Source: Bacteroides coprosuis DSM 18011 | Lineage (GTDB): Bacteria > Bacteroidota > Bacteroidia > Bacteroidales > Bacteroidaceae | NCBI GenBank assembly: GCA_000212915.1 | Contig: CM001167.1 | Coordinates: 1,976,780 to 2,040,779 of the forward strand | DNA: 64,000 bases | Reading direction: 5' to 3' | In this document: positions 55,817-64,000 of the stretch, piece by piece | Numbering within the stretch: position 1 is the stretch's first letter | Layout: every line of letters starts with the position of its first letter | Notes under the pieces: generated by a model | Told to the model about the DNA's origin: nothing | What the model saw: the letters and a program-made list of their open reading frames with translations, nothing else | Databases searched by the model: none | Position numbers and translations under genes: made by a program

Positions 55817-56347
55817 ATGAGAAAGATTATATTATATATATCTGCTACTATTGATATGCAAATTGCATCCAAAGAGGGTACGCATAAGTGGCTAGCAGAT
55901 TACCCCAACCCTGATAAAAAGGAATACGGGTGGAAAGAGTTTTATAAGGATATAGATGTATTGATTATGGGCGGTAAAACATACCGTTCCATCCAGAATA
56001 TGGGGATTGGCTGGCCGTATGGCGATAAAGTGAGCTATGTCATTACAAGGCAAAACCGAGAGGCAAGTAATGACCAACTTCACTTTATAAATGAAGAATG
56101 GATTGAAAAGATTAGAGAGTTGAAAAAAGAGGAAGGTAAAGATATTTGGCTAGTAGGCGGTAGTGAAATTTTATCTGTTCTTCTTAAAGAGAAGTTGATA
56201 GACAAGATGATTATTGTGCAGTATCCTATACTTTTAGGTCCAGGCATTCCCCTTTTCCAAGGAAATCAGGAGGTATCTATGTGGTCTATTATCCGACATC
56301 GGATCTACGAAAATGGTATTCTTTATACTGAATACTCTAGGCACTAA
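55817..56347 (+). CDS. Dihydrofolate reductase-like (RibD C-terminal domain) protein, copy 2
   Basis: A 176-residue paralog of the gene at 52280-52816, from ATG 55817 (an upstream TTG adds five residues). Shared: KIILYISATID, DVLIMGGKTYRSIQ (copy 1 DTLIMGGKTYRHIL) and GKDIWLVGGSEIL. The SLDGYIAE pattern of copy 1 is changed to TIDMQIASKEG here, so the Gly of the substrate loop is lost; substrate or activity may have changed. It is 184 bases after the barrel gene, with a palindrome (GTAACAG/CTGTTAC) between, and ends at a terminator. Confidence 0.82.
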   Translation: MRKIILYISATIDMQIASKEGTHKWLADYPNPDKKEYGWKEFYKDIDVLIMGGKTYRSIQNMGIGWPYGDKVSYVITRQNREASNDQLHFINEEWIEKIRELKKEEGKDIWLVGGSEILSVLLKEKLIDKMIIVQYPILLGPGIPLFQGNQEVSMWSIIRHRIYENGILYTEYSRH

Positions 56348-56394
56348 TTAATTTTCTCCCTTATTTATATGTGAACTATTAGATGTGTTGTTGT

Positions 56395-56426
56395 GGGGGT
56401 ATCAAGAAATCTTGATGCCCCCTTTT
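56395..56426 (+). terminator. Terminator of DHFR-like copy 2
   Basis: GGGGGTATCAAG and CTTGATGCCCCC form a 12-bp stem (one G-U) with a 4-nt loop, followed by TTTT. Confidence 0.88.
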
Positions 56427-56453
56427 GGTGTATATGCTTATCGGGGCACCAAA

Positions 56454-56482
56454 AAGGCTTCAACCTTGTCGGTTAAAGCCTT
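56454..56482 (-). terminator. Terminator of the TPR protein gene
   Basis: AAGGCTTCAACC pairs with GGTTAAAGCCTT (one G-U) around a 5-nt loop, T-rich on the minus strand, 24 bases beyond the stop codon. Confidence 0.85.
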
Positions 56483-56505
56483 ACTAGAATAGGTGTATCT
56501 CACTT

Positions 56506-57135
56506 TTATTTCAATCCGTATTTATTGGTAATAGACTGCTGAATAAACTCAAGCAAATCTACGGTTTCTAATATTTCCATCTGCATATCATAAAATTCTT
56601 CGTAATCTTCTTCGGGATAATACCCTTTGTCGATAGCTTCCTTATATTTGGCTATAGCTACTTCTTGATTTTCTAAAAGATAGTAAGTCATCGCTCGATA
56701 AAAGAGGGTGTCGAAGTTTTTCTTAGTTTGCACCGACTTATCAAAAAGAGCTGCTGCTTCTTTGTAGCACGTATTGGCTTCATCTACTTTTTCAATATCT
56801 TCTAAGAAGATTCCTTTTAAAAGAGACAACATAGCATCATCAGATATCTTTTCTGTGGCAGTTTGTAAAATATCAAAGCCCTCTTTTTGCTTTCCTAAAG
56901 ACCAATATTCTATTGCCAACTGCTCGTAGGCAGGAGAATAAGTAGCGTCTGCTGCTATCGCCTTCTTGTATAAATTAATTGCTTTTAATACAGCATCTTT
57001 GGAAATGGGCTCTTCTTGTTGATACAGCCAATCCATTGCTTCTTCATAATATTGTTCTGCCTTAGCATTATTCTGCGCATAGGCAGATAATCCAGCTGTC
57101 AGAAACAAAGCCATCACTACTAATAATTTACGCAT
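56506..57135 (-). CDS. Secreted TPR-repeat protein
   Basis: A 209-residue protein with a cleavable signal peptide (TAGLSAYAQ). Three to four tetratricopeptide units follow: DAVLKAINLYKKAIAADATY, SPAYEQLAIEYWSLGKQ, ANTCYKEAAALFDKS and TLFYRAMTYYLLENQEVAI, the last with a typical YKEAIDKG helix. A C-terminal acidic region (YYPEEDYEEFYDMQ) ends it. TPR proteins serve as scaffolds; the partner is not evident. Single-gene unit in the periplasm. Confidence 0.82.
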   Translation of the reverse strand: MRKLLVVMALFLTAGLSAYAQNNAKAEQYYEEAMDWLYQQEEPISKDAVLKAINLYKKAIAADATYSPAYEQLAIEYWSLGKQKEGFDILQTATEKISDDAMLSLLKGIFLEDIEKVDEANTCYKEAAALFDKSVQTKKNFDTLFYRAMTYYLLENQEVAIAKYKEAIDKGYYPEEDYEEFYDMQMEILETVDLLEFIQQSITNKYGLK

Positions 57136-57489
57136 ATTCTTACTTTTTAATACTTACTATTAGGATAACACAATATAAATGTGATCGTTCAATCTTACAC
57201 CTCATCTCCTCACCTATTTCTACTTACTATTCAGCATTTTAGGCTGTTTCTGCTTGGCTACTTAAGGTATATCAAACGACTAACAAATTTAGATATTTGA
57301 TTCAATAAATAATCTACTCTTTGCTTATTTATTTTCTTCCAATAGAGCTATAGTACTTAGTTTGATAACATACTATTCTAAAAAGGATTCTTTTCTATCT
57401 TCAAAACAGCAAATACACGCAGTACTAGACCCCTTTTCTCTGAAAAAATTCATACTTTTGCACCATTATTCATAAAGCATTAAAGAATA
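57136..57489. promoter_or_regulatory. Divergent spacer with promoter box of rlmD
   Basis: About 350 bases without a gene. It contains an exact TACTTTTG box at 57453-57460, which would start a transcript near 57467, 23 bases before rlmD. No clear TTTG at the -33 position (TTTTC instead). Confidence 0.55.
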
Positions 57490-58917
57490 GTGGCAAGAAA
57501 GAAACGACAATTACCTCTTCTAGAGAAGGTTACAATAACAGATGTGGCTGCTGAAGGCAAAGCCATTGCAAAAGTTGATGATTTGGTAATTTTTGTACCT
57601 CATGTGGTACCTGGTGATGTAGTAGACTTACAGTTAAGACGTAAAAAGAAACGTTATGCTGAGGGTGTGGTGATGAAATTCCATGAATATGGTGCTGAAC
57701 GTGCCGTTCCATTCTGCCAACACTATGGTGTTTGTGGCGGTTGTAAATGGCAAGTTCTACCTTACGAGGCTCAAATTCGCTATAAGCAACATCAAATTAT
57801 GGACAACCTAAGTCGCATTGGTAAGGTGGAACTACCTGAGCCTATGCCGATAATGGGTTCGGCAAAAACAACATTTTACCGTAACAAACTAGAATTTACT
57901 TTTTCGGATAAACGTTGGCTTACTCAGGAAGAGATAAATCTAGATAAAGAGTTTTCGGGAAATCAAAAGAATGGCTTGGGATTCCATATTCCAGGAGCAT
58001 TTGACAAAGTATTGGATATAGAAAAGTGCTGGTTGCAAAACGACATCTCCAATCGTATCCGTAACGGTGTGAGAGAATTTGCTACAGCCAATGACATTTC
58101 ATTCTTCAACCTACGTGAACAAGTGGGCGTACTTAGAAGTTTGGTAGTACGTACATCGAGCACTGGCGAGTTAATGGTTATCTTAGTTTGTAAGGTAGAA
58201 GATGACGATGCCAGAGAGCAAATGATGAAGGTGATGGAATACATGGGTAATGAATTCTCTGAAATAACCTCTCTTCTTTATATCATCAACAATAAGATGA
58301 ATGATGTATATACTGATCAAGATGTATTCTTATATAAAGGCAAAGACCATATGATTGAAGAGATGGAGGGGTTACAGTTTAAAGTAGGACCCAAATCTTT
58401 TTATCAAACCAACTCTGAGCAAGCTTATGAGCTATACAAGGTAGCCAGAAATTTTGCCCAACTAACAGGGGAAGAATTGGTGTACGACCTTTATACGGGT
58501 ACGGGTACTATTGCCAACTTTGTTTCTAAGCAAGCAAAAAAAGTTATCGGTATAGAATATGTTCCCGAAGCAATTGAGGATGCCAAAATAAACTCTGAAA
58601 TCAACCACATAGACAACACGCTCTTCTATGCTGGAGATATGAAAGATATTTTGACTCAAGATTTCATAAACACTCATGGGCAACCAGATGTTATTATCAC
58701 AGACCCTCCACGTGCGGGTATGCATCAAGATGTTATTGATGTTCTCTTATTTGCAGAACCTAAACGTATTGTGTATGTTAGCTGTAATCCAGCTACACAA
58801 GCACGAGATTTACAGCTACTAGACAACAAGTATAAAGTGGCTGCTATACAACCTGTAGATATGTTTCCTCATACACATCACGTGGAAAATGTAGTACTTC
58901 TCGAGAAGAGAAATTAA
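57490..58917 (+). CDS. rlmD: 23S rRNA (uracil-C5)-methyltransferase, RlmD type
   Basis: A 475-residue SAM-dependent methyltransferase of the RumA/RlmD group with a GTG start at 57490 (MARKKRQLPLLEKV, the usual N-terminus). An N-terminal TRAM domain (about 10-65) binds RNA. An iron-sulfur cluster site is formed by C76, C82 and C85 (FCQHYGVCGGC) and a later Cys in IEKCWL. SAM binding uses YDLYTGTGTIANF, and the catalytic region has DPPRAGMHQDVI with the nucleophile in YVSCNPATQARDL. It methylates a uracil in 23S rRNA; the exact position (the U1939 type) is assumed from family. An RluA-like gene follows after 18 bases. Confidence 0.93.
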   Translation: MARKKRQLPLLEKVTITDVAAEGKAIAKVDDLVIFVPHVVPGDVVDLQLRRKKKRYAEGVVMKFHEYGAERAVPFCQHYGVCGGCKWQVLPYEAQIRYKQHQIMDNLSRIGKVELPEPMPIMGSAKTTFYRNKLEFTFSDKRWLTQEEINLDKEFSGNQKNGLGFHIPGAFDKVLDIEKCWLQNDISNRIRNGVREFATANDISFFNLREQVGVLRSLVVRTSSTGELMVILVCKVEDDDAREQMMKVMEYMGNEFSEITSLLYIINNKMNDVYTDQDVFLYKGKDHMIEEMEGLQFKVGPKSFYQTNSEQAYELYKVARNFAQLTGEELVYDLYTGTGTIANFVSKQAKKVIGIEYVPEAIEDAKINSEINHIDNTLFYAGDMKDILTQDFINTHGQPDVIITDPPRAGMHQDVIDVLLFAEPKRIVYVSCNPATQARDLQLLDNKYKVAAIQPVDMFPHTHHVENVVLLEKRN

Positions 58918-58935
58918 TAAAGAATTAAAACGAAT

Positions 58936-59874
58936 ATGGAAAGAGGACAAAGGTCTTACGCTAGGGCAAGAAATAAATACACCAATTATCATGTAAATCA
59001 GGCTAGTACACTGATGGAATTCTTACAAGCTAAGATGCCCGAAGCTAGTCGCACGAAACTAAAATCGTTCTTATCAAGACGTATTGTATTCGTTGATAAA
59101 AAGATTGTAACCCACCCCGACTATCCTGTAGAAAGAGGAATGTTGGTGCAGATAGATCACAATAAACACTCCAATACTGAGCTAAGAAGCAAAGATATTA
59201 ATGTACTCTACGAAGATGCTTATCTTATTGTAATAGAGAAGAAAGCGGGTGTACTTAGTATTGCAGTAGGCAAGAATAAAGGGAAGTCGGCACATGCTAT
59301 CTTAAATCACTACCTAAAGAAAACCAACCATAGAGGTCAAGCTCTCTTAGTACATAAGTTGGAGGTAGATGAATCGGGTATCATGATTTTTGCTAAAGAT
59401 GAAGAGACCAAGTTCAATCTCCAGAAAAACTGGAAAGAGCTTATTATCAACCATACTTTTGTGGGCTTGGTAGAAGGTGATGTTCAAGAAGAATCTGGAC
59501 TAAATATCTCATGGATTGACGAAGAAACAGGTAAATTAAATTTCTCCAACAATCTGGAAACAGCTCCGCGTGACCCGGTCAAAGCAATCACTAGATTCCG
59601 TACCATTAAAAAAGCCAATGGCTTGAGTATGCTAGAGTTTGACCCTCGCGAAGACAGAAACAATAAGATAAGAGTACAGATGGCAGAAATGGGTCATCCT
59701 ATATTGGGCGATAAAAAATATGGTGAATTTATATCTCCATTGAAGAGATTTGCTCTACATGCCTTTCTAATTCGTTTCCGTCACCCCGTAACTAAGGAGT
59801 TAATGAAATTTGAAATTTCTTACCCCAAAGAGTTCCGCAGTTTGATGATGAAGAGCTCTGAAAATCAAGAGTAA
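58936..59874 (+). CDS. RluA-family protein with substituted active site
   Basis: A 312-residue protein: a basic N-terminus, an S4-type RNA-binding domain (about 25-73: LMEFLQAKM; LKSFLSRRIVFVDKK) and an RluA-type pseudouridine synthase domain. The invariant catalytic motif HRLDxxTSG reads HKLEVDESG (residues 140-148), so the nucleophile Asp is Glu143 and the Arg is Lys141. The second motif, usually GRTHQIRVH, reads DRNNKIRVQ. The fold is otherwise intact (GHPILGDKKYG; FALHAFLIRFRHP). It is probably an rRNA-binding protein that has lost or changed isomerase activity. Linked to rlmD by 18 bases. Confidence 0.85.
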   Translation: MERGQRSYARARNKYTNYHVNQASTLMEFLQAKMPEASRTKLKSFLSRRIVFVDKKIVTHPDYPVERGMLVQIDHNKHSNTELRSKDINVLYEDAYLIVIEKKAGVLSIAVGKNKGKSAHAILNHYLKKTNHRGQALLVHKLEVDESGIMIFAKDEETKFNLQKNWKELIINHTFVGLVEGDVQEESGLNISWIDEETGKLNFSNNLETAPRDPVKAITRFRTIKKANGLSMLEFDPREDRNNKIRVQMAEMGHPILGDKKYGEFISPLKRFALHAFLIRFRHPVTKELMKFEISYPKEFRSLMMKSSENQE

Positions 59875-59891
59875 TCACGAATTATAACCTA

Positions 59892-59938
59892 AAAAAAATA
59901 GACTACATAATAAGTTATTATATGTAGTCTATTTTTTT
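59892..59938. terminator. Bidirectional terminator between rluA-like and phosphodiesterase genes
   Basis: AAAAAAATAGACTACATA and its complement form a 17-18-bp stem with an A tract and T tract on opposite sides, between convergent genes. Confidence 0.92.
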
Positions 59939-59944
59939 GCTGAT

Positions 59945-60838
59945 TTATTTTATCCATTCCAAAGCTTGCTTAGGGCAATTGGTTATAATACCATCTACTC
60001 CCATATCCCAAAGAAATAAAATATCGGGACGGTGATCCACTGTCCATGGCACTATCTGTATTCCTCTTCTATGGCATTGCTCCACCAAGTCGGGGTTTAC
60101 TAGTTGATAATGTGGACTCAATATAGTGGGTGTAAATTGTAGCTTCTCCGACATATCTTTGATAGGATACCTCCTACCTTCAATCAAATAAGAAAGTTGC
60201 AAATCAGGATATGCAGCGTGCAGATAGTTCAATGTGCGCTCATCAAAAGACTGAATAATTAATCGGTTACCTAAATAATAGGGAGCTAGTACCTCCATGA
60301 CCAACTGAATGAAGGTATCATATTGAGGAGTCATCCGATTATCTTTCATGGCATGCGACTTTATCTCTATATTATAAGTAATAGGTGCTATCTGGTTAAT
60401 GCGTGTAAACTCTTCCACCTCTCGAATCAACTCACCCAGTAAAGGCATTTTACATGGTATATTTACTCGGTTGGGGTAATCCTTATTAGGAAGACTACCT
60501 ACATCGTACGTTGCAATCTTACTATAAGGCATATTAAATAAGATATGTCTGAACTGAGTCCCCCGCAGAACCTTCTTGCCACTGGGACGAAGAGCTTTTT
60601 TCGGACTCATATAAGGATCGTGCGACACGACTACTAAGCTATCTGCAGAAACATGTACATCGAGTTCTAGCACAGGAACACCAATAGATGCAGCGTGCAG
60701 CATGGCTTCAATTGTATTTTCAGGATATTCTGCTGCCCCACCTCGATGGGCATGAATAAGAGGACGAGTAGGATTCTGTGCGAAAGAGAAAGAAAAACAA
60801 CACATTACGAGTAAGCAAGCTAAAATTCTAGGTTTCAT
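59945..60838 (-). CDS. Secreted glycerophosphodiester phosphodiesterase
   Basis: A 297-residue periplasmic GDPD-family enzyme that splits glycerophosphodiesters to glycerol-3-phosphate and an alcohol. Start at 60838 gives a signal peptide (CCFSFSFAQ); in-frame ATGs upstream (60883 and nearby) are less likely. Catalytic residues: HAHRGGAAEYPENT (general base His), ELDVHVSADSLVVVSHDP (Glu and Asp metal ligands, second His) and YNIEIKSH (Glu ligand). Further family motif: QSFDERTLNYL. Single-gene unit. Confidence 0.93.
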   Translation of the reverse strand: MKPRILACLLVMCCFSFSFAQNPTRPLIHAHRGGAAEYPENTIEAMLHAASIGVPVLELDVHVSADSLVVVSHDPYMSPKKALRPSGKKVLRGTQFRHILFNMPYSKIATYDVGSLPNKDYPNRVNIPCKMPLLGELIREVEEFTRINQIAPITYNIEIKSHAMKDNRMTPQYDTFIQLVMEVLAPYYLGNRLIIQSFDERTLNYLHAAYPDLQLSYLIEGRRYPIKDMSEKLQFTPTILSPHYQLVNPDLVEQCHRRGIQIVPWTVDHRPDILFLWDMGVDGIITNCPKQALEWIK

Positions 60839-61209
60839 GATCATCATTCTAATATCAATATCTTTAAAATCATTCTGTTTCATACTACATAGATATATAT
60901 AAAAGTAGTCACTTTATGGCATTTTTGTTTAAATATTTATTCTCTAATAAGCCTACTACAAACATTAACAACTAATAACCAACTAGTTAAGCTTATGGTA
61001 AGCTAAATATATTGATGATAAATTCCACACATTCTACACCCAAATGGGTAATAATACTCGTATATAACAAATCAAGAATATTTTAAAGAACATATAACAT
61101 ACTGATAATAGGCATATTACAAATATATTTCAATCTTGGCATTAAATTTGATTTATAATAAGTGAAGACAAACTTCATAAAACATTATTCATTTTAAATT
61201 CAAGGGATT
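60839..61209. other. Divergent spacer
   Basis: About 370 AT-rich bases upstream of the PepSY-like gene; no gene, riboswitch-like structure or full promoter consensus identified. Confidence 0.4.
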
Positions 61210-61517
61210 ATGAAAAAGTTAGTATTAACAGTCGCATTATTTTTCGGTTTGGGTACAGTTGCAACATATGCTCAACAAGAAGTAAAAGAACAAGCAGTCC
61301 AAGAAGTAGTACAAGATGAATTTGTAAAAATTGAAATATCAGAACTTCCTGAAGCTGTAGTTAACACCATTAAAAAGATTACGAAGAAAGCACAGTTCAA
61401 GAAGCATATGTCTCTGAAAAATATGGAATTAAAACTTACAAGGTAGTTCTTAAGGATCAAGAAGATCAAGAAACTACAGTATTTTTCAATGAAAACGGTG
61501 AAAAATTAGAAAAATAA
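61210..61517 (+). pseudogene. PepSY-like secreted protein with single-base frameshift
   Basis: The first frame encodes a signal peptide (VATYAQ) and KIEISELPEAVVNTIKK, then leaves the family pattern and stops at 61444-61446. In the +2 frame the PepSY-like sequence resumes directly: DYEESTVQEAYVSEKYG, TYKVVLKD and FNENGEKLEK, ending in TAA at 61515-61517, about 102 residues in total. The break lies in the run ATTAAAAAGATTAC, where one extra A would restore the frame. Such small periplasmic proteins are common in Bacteroides. A terminator follows at 61620-61650. Either a mutation in a homopolymer or a base-calling error. Confidence 0.82.
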
Positions 61518-61619
61518 TATATGCAATCAGACATGTTCTTTTAAGGTAAAAAAATAGTTTGTTGAAAAATATCAATTAGAAGAGAGAGTTTAGTTGATAT
61601 ATTTATAAAAAGAGCGCCG

Positions 61620-61650
61620 AAAGAGTCTCATCGTATGATGAGGCTCTTTT
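61620..61650 (+). terminator. Terminator of the PepSY-like gene
   Basis: AAAGAG-TCTCATC pairs with GATGAGG-CTCTTTT around a 4-nt loop, T-rich on the plus strand. Confidence 0.82.
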
Positions 61651-61780
61651 ATTATCCCCCCTATTGTAACCAAATAACTGTATTAGAAGTATTGCTACTT
61701 ATTATAAAAAAGTAAGAACAGAACTGGTGAAGACATCATAAAATTAAATAATAGGGACAACGAAAAAGACTAGCCGAACT

Positions 61781-62380
61781 TCACTTGGATATGGAAGTGT
61801 GAGCTGCTAAATAGTTCCTATACAAGGATCTTTTTTGGATACCATAAAGAGTAACTTTTGCTACATCTTTCACATTAAGCAAACCATTTTTAATTTCTAT
61901 AGCATAATCTTCTAGCTGTCGAGGAGTAAATCCTTGACCATGAAGGCCATAAAACACACCTAATACATCACCAAAATCATCTTGAACGATTGATTTAGAA
62001 GCACCCTCAGGTAATTTTGCTTGGGCATCTCCCACTTTACGTCGAAGCAAGTCCCAGCTCTGTTGCATCTGGTCGGCTCTAAGCTCTTTCTTTAAATAGA
62101 TAGTCATTTTAGACAGACCTTCTCTGTTATCTGTCTTTATGTAATAGAGTTCGCCCATCTCCTGAATAGCTTCTGCAAGTACATCCGTAACCTCAGTTTC
62201 TACTTCCATAGGAGAAGCACCAGGGTATGGTGTAATTACTACAGCTTGCTTGATGGTAAAAGGAGCATCTTCTAGTTTACCCATATTAAAATAGGAGAAC
62301 AATCCCCCACCCAATATTAGGATCATTAGCAACCATGTAAATGACTTGCTAGATAAAAAGTATTTTACAAATTTTTCCAT
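61781..62380 (-). pseudogene. Truncated RND efflux permease (N-terminal fragment)
   Basis: Only the first 199 residues of an AcrB-type RND permease, normally about 1,010-1,050. The first transmembrane helix (WLLMILILGGGLFSYF, about 15-30), the loop start APFTIKQAVVITPYPGAS and PEGASKSIVQDDFGDVLGV are intact. After DVAKVTLYGIQ (about 185) the family sequence stops and 14 unrelated residues lead to TGA at 61781-61783. Neither later frames nor the 160 bases to the next terminator carry the remainder of the pump, so a deletion, not a frameshift, is likely. The adaptor gene upstream is intact but has lost its partner here. Confidence 0.85.
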
Positions 62381-62390
62381 TACAAATTAC

Positions 62391-63425
62391 TTAGAGCGAA
62401 GAGACTTCTCTTCCTTCAAATAACAAGTTTGTATTCGATGTTACTACTTTATCATTCTCTTGAAGCCCTGATACTATTTCTACTAGGTTATCACGATGTA
62501 AATCACCTAGTTTTACCGACACAGACTCTGTTTTATTACCACGCAACACCCACACATACGTACCTTTTTGGGGTTGATTGCAAACAGCTTGCTGGGGAAC
62601 GAAGATGGATGCTTTACTACTATCCTTACTAGATGGTAAAACCAACGAACCTGTCATTCCACCCAATAAGCTATAATCTTCATTATCAATGATAGCTGTT
62701 AGGAGATAGGATAAGTTATTATAAGTTGTACTCTGAGAAACAGTAATTTCACGAGTAGTCATCTTTTTCTCGGGTAGCTTATCAAAAGCTAGACTTACTT
62801 CAATAGAGTTTTTTGCTGCTTTACCAAGATCTATAGCTAGTTGCTCAGGAATATAAGTTTCTGCTTTCAACTTTGTAATATCTATAAACGTTACTACAGT
62901 TTGTGACGGACGAACATCTTGGTGTTTTTCAATTTCTACCGACTGGATAAATCCATCAAAAGGAGCTTTCATATAGGTATCATTCAACTCATTAGTAGCA
63001 GTTTCGTATGCGGTTTTTGCCGTAACATACTCTGCATGAGTTTTTTCATAGCGACTACCAGATACATTCCCTTTATTATATAGATTGCTTATTCTTATAA
63101 ATTCATTTTCTGTTTGTTGAAACACAGCTTTAGTTTGTTCTTTGCGGATAATGAAATCACGATTATCTATAGCTGCAATAAGCTGCCCTTTCCTGAAATA
63201 TTGTCCAGGATGAACGTCAAATTTAACAACTGGACCTCCAACTCTAAAAGATAGTTGGGAAGTATTATAGGGCTTGGTACTAAATGTGTACCGACGATCA
63301 TCTGTTGAGGAAAAAGATTTAGCTTCTCCCACTGTCACTTTAAAATCTTGATTGCCCGTTTCTTTTTTATCAGAACTGCAAGATGATAAAAGTAATACTA
63401 AACAAATAGGAATAATAGTTCTCAT
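62391..63425 (-). CDS. RND efflux periplasmic adaptor (membrane fusion protein)
   Basis: A 344-residue lipoprotein adaptor: lipobox VLLLSSC-S, then the beta-barrel and lipoyl halves. The first lipoyl half is LSFRVGGPVVKFDVHPGQYFRKG (about 58-80); a short coiled coil of about 60 residues follows (RKEQTKAVFQQTENEFIRIS to AKTAYETATNELND); the second half is MKAPFDGFIQSVEIEKHQD. The C-terminal barrel and membrane-proximal domain follow (VFVPQQAV, VVEIVSGLQENDKV-type end). The permease gene starts 10 bases downstream but is truncated. No outer-membrane factor gene is next to it in the window. Confidence 0.92.
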   Translation of the reverse strand: MRTIIPICLVLLLSSCSSDKKETGNQDFKVTVGEAKSFSSTDDRRYTFSTKPYNTSQLSFRVGGPVVKFDVHPGQYFRKGQLIAAIDNRDFIIRKEQTKAVFQQTENEFIRISNLYNKGNVSGSRYEKTHAEYVTAKTAYETATNELNDTYMKAPFDGFIQSVEIEKHQDVRPSQTVVTFIDITKLKAETYIPEQLAIDLGKAAKNSIEVSLAFDKLPEKKMTTREITVSQSTTYNNLSYLLTAIIDNEDYSLLGGMTGSLVLPSSKDSSKASIFVPQQAVCNQPQKGTYVWVLRGNKTESVSVKLGDLHRDNLVEIVSGLQENDKVVTSNTNLLFEGREVSSL

Positions 63426-63938
63426 AAATCGCTTTTATTAATTCTTCTCATTTTCTGCATCAAAAGTAAGGGAAGCATCTATACATTACCTTATATACTT
63501 TACCAAAGCTGTATATTGAGCGACTCAAACGTATTTTTGATAGACTGAACTTTTTTTCATCCCAAAAGAGACTAAGAAAGAAGGCTTTATAGAGAGAAGA
63601 AATCAGTAATAAAGTCATAAAACTGTATATCTAAATGAATATTTATGACCGCTCAGAATGTTTGTATAGGATAATTGGCAAAAACTATTACCTATTGAGA
63701 CGCTAAAACTGTACATAAAACGATTAAGTGTGCAGTTTAAAAGGTTTGTATTTCACATTAATGATTTTGACATTGCGATTTGTAGCAATTTTTTGCTAAA
63801 AAGAATGGATTCACTAGTTTTATTCTTATCTTTGCCCTCTGTTTGAAATGACTATAAATACACATACACTACATTTATCAACTATTCGTTAGAACAGAAT
63901 AAAACTGAACTATACGAGTGTTTTATAAACATCAATTC
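63426..63938. other. Divergent spacer with a promoter box
   Basis: About 510 AT-rich bases between divergent genes; no coding sequence seen. An exact TATCTTTG box lies at 63827-63834, about 105 bases before the gene at the right edge; no TTTG is at the usual upstream distance. Confidence 0.5.
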
Positions 63939-64000
63939 ATGGGATTATTACAAGATAAATTGGCGAAATACGACCTTCCTCAACAAATTAAATCAAAAGG
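63939..64000 (+). CDS. Start of an aminotransferase-like gene, probably serine palmitoyltransferase (partial)
   Basis: Twenty codons from ATG 63939 are in the window, reading MGLLQDKLAKYDLPQQ and continuing past the edge. From memory this N-terminus is typical of the Bacteroidota alpha-oxoamine synthase that makes the sphingolipid base (serine palmitoyltransferase). Twenty residues are too few for proof, so this is a suggestion. Confidence 0.45.
   Translation, partial: MGLLQDKLAKYDLPQQIKSK

Overview
The window looks like a chromosomal segment of a low-GC Bacteroidota, most likely a Bacteroidales gut or oral type. This rests on Bacteroidota promoters (TTTG, about 20 nt, TAnnTTTG), Mfa1/FimB-type fimbriae, a one-polypeptide hybrid two-component system, PCMD-domain lipoproteins, a carboxypeptidase-like/TonB-type barrel, and what looks like the start of a serine palmitoyltransferase at the right edge. 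The genus cannot be fixed from the sequence alone.

Layout. 1-3.1 kb: a partial metallophosphoesterase, a chloramphenicol-acetyltransferase-fold enzyme, rubredoxin and two tandem PH-like membrane proteins. 3.4-7.1 kb: a two-gene tubulin/FtsZ-like module, a secreted protein of six 20-residue repeats and a small membrane protein. 7.5-19.2 kb: one nine-gene branched-chain amino acid operon on the minus strand (leuA, leuC, leuD, leuA2/cimA-like, leuB, ilvD, ilvB, ilvN, ilvC). It is preceded by a promoter, a 22-codon leader peptide full of Ile, Leu and Val codons, and a terminator with a competing antiterminator, which is a complete attenuator. 19.7-21.1 kb: an NCS2 xanthine-type permease. 21.4-27.5 kb: a four-gene fimbrial operon with a divergent AraC regulator. 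27.6-37.1 kb: a PCMD lipoprotein, a frameshifted secreted protein, a very acidic small protein, a two-lobed aspartyl-protease-like lipoprotein, a GT9 glycosyltransferase, a zinc-ribbon membrane protein and two paralogous lipoproteins. 37.3-38.8 kb: a CLC transporter under a fluoride riboswitch. 39-40.6 kb: an AlkD-like glycosylase and a 5'-nucleotidase. 40.6-42.3 kb: a gene-free, structured stretch. 42.3-51.4 kb: a hybrid two-component system broken by one in-frame TGA, then three lipoproteins that shuffle the same calycin-like, DUF5018-like and PCMD modules. 52.3-56.3 kb: two DHFR/RibD-like paralogs flanking an outer-membrane barrel. 56.5-60.8 kb: a TPR protein, rlmD, an RluA-family protein with a substituted active site, and a glycerophosphodiesterase. 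61.2-63.4 kb: a frameshifted PepSY-like gene and an RND efflux pair whose permease is truncated.

Two genome-scale features stand out. First, six extragenic clusters of one short element (TGACACCGACATG and its inverse, 15 units in all) lie at 3.3, 7.3, 19.4, 31.3, 38.9 and 53.0 kb. Several are arranged as perfect inverted repeats around a 7-nt spacer, and I cannot assign them to a known family. Second, four genes are visibly broken (a nonsense codon, two single-base frameshifts and one truncation) and one more may be shortened. This suggests either decay or base-level sequence errors.
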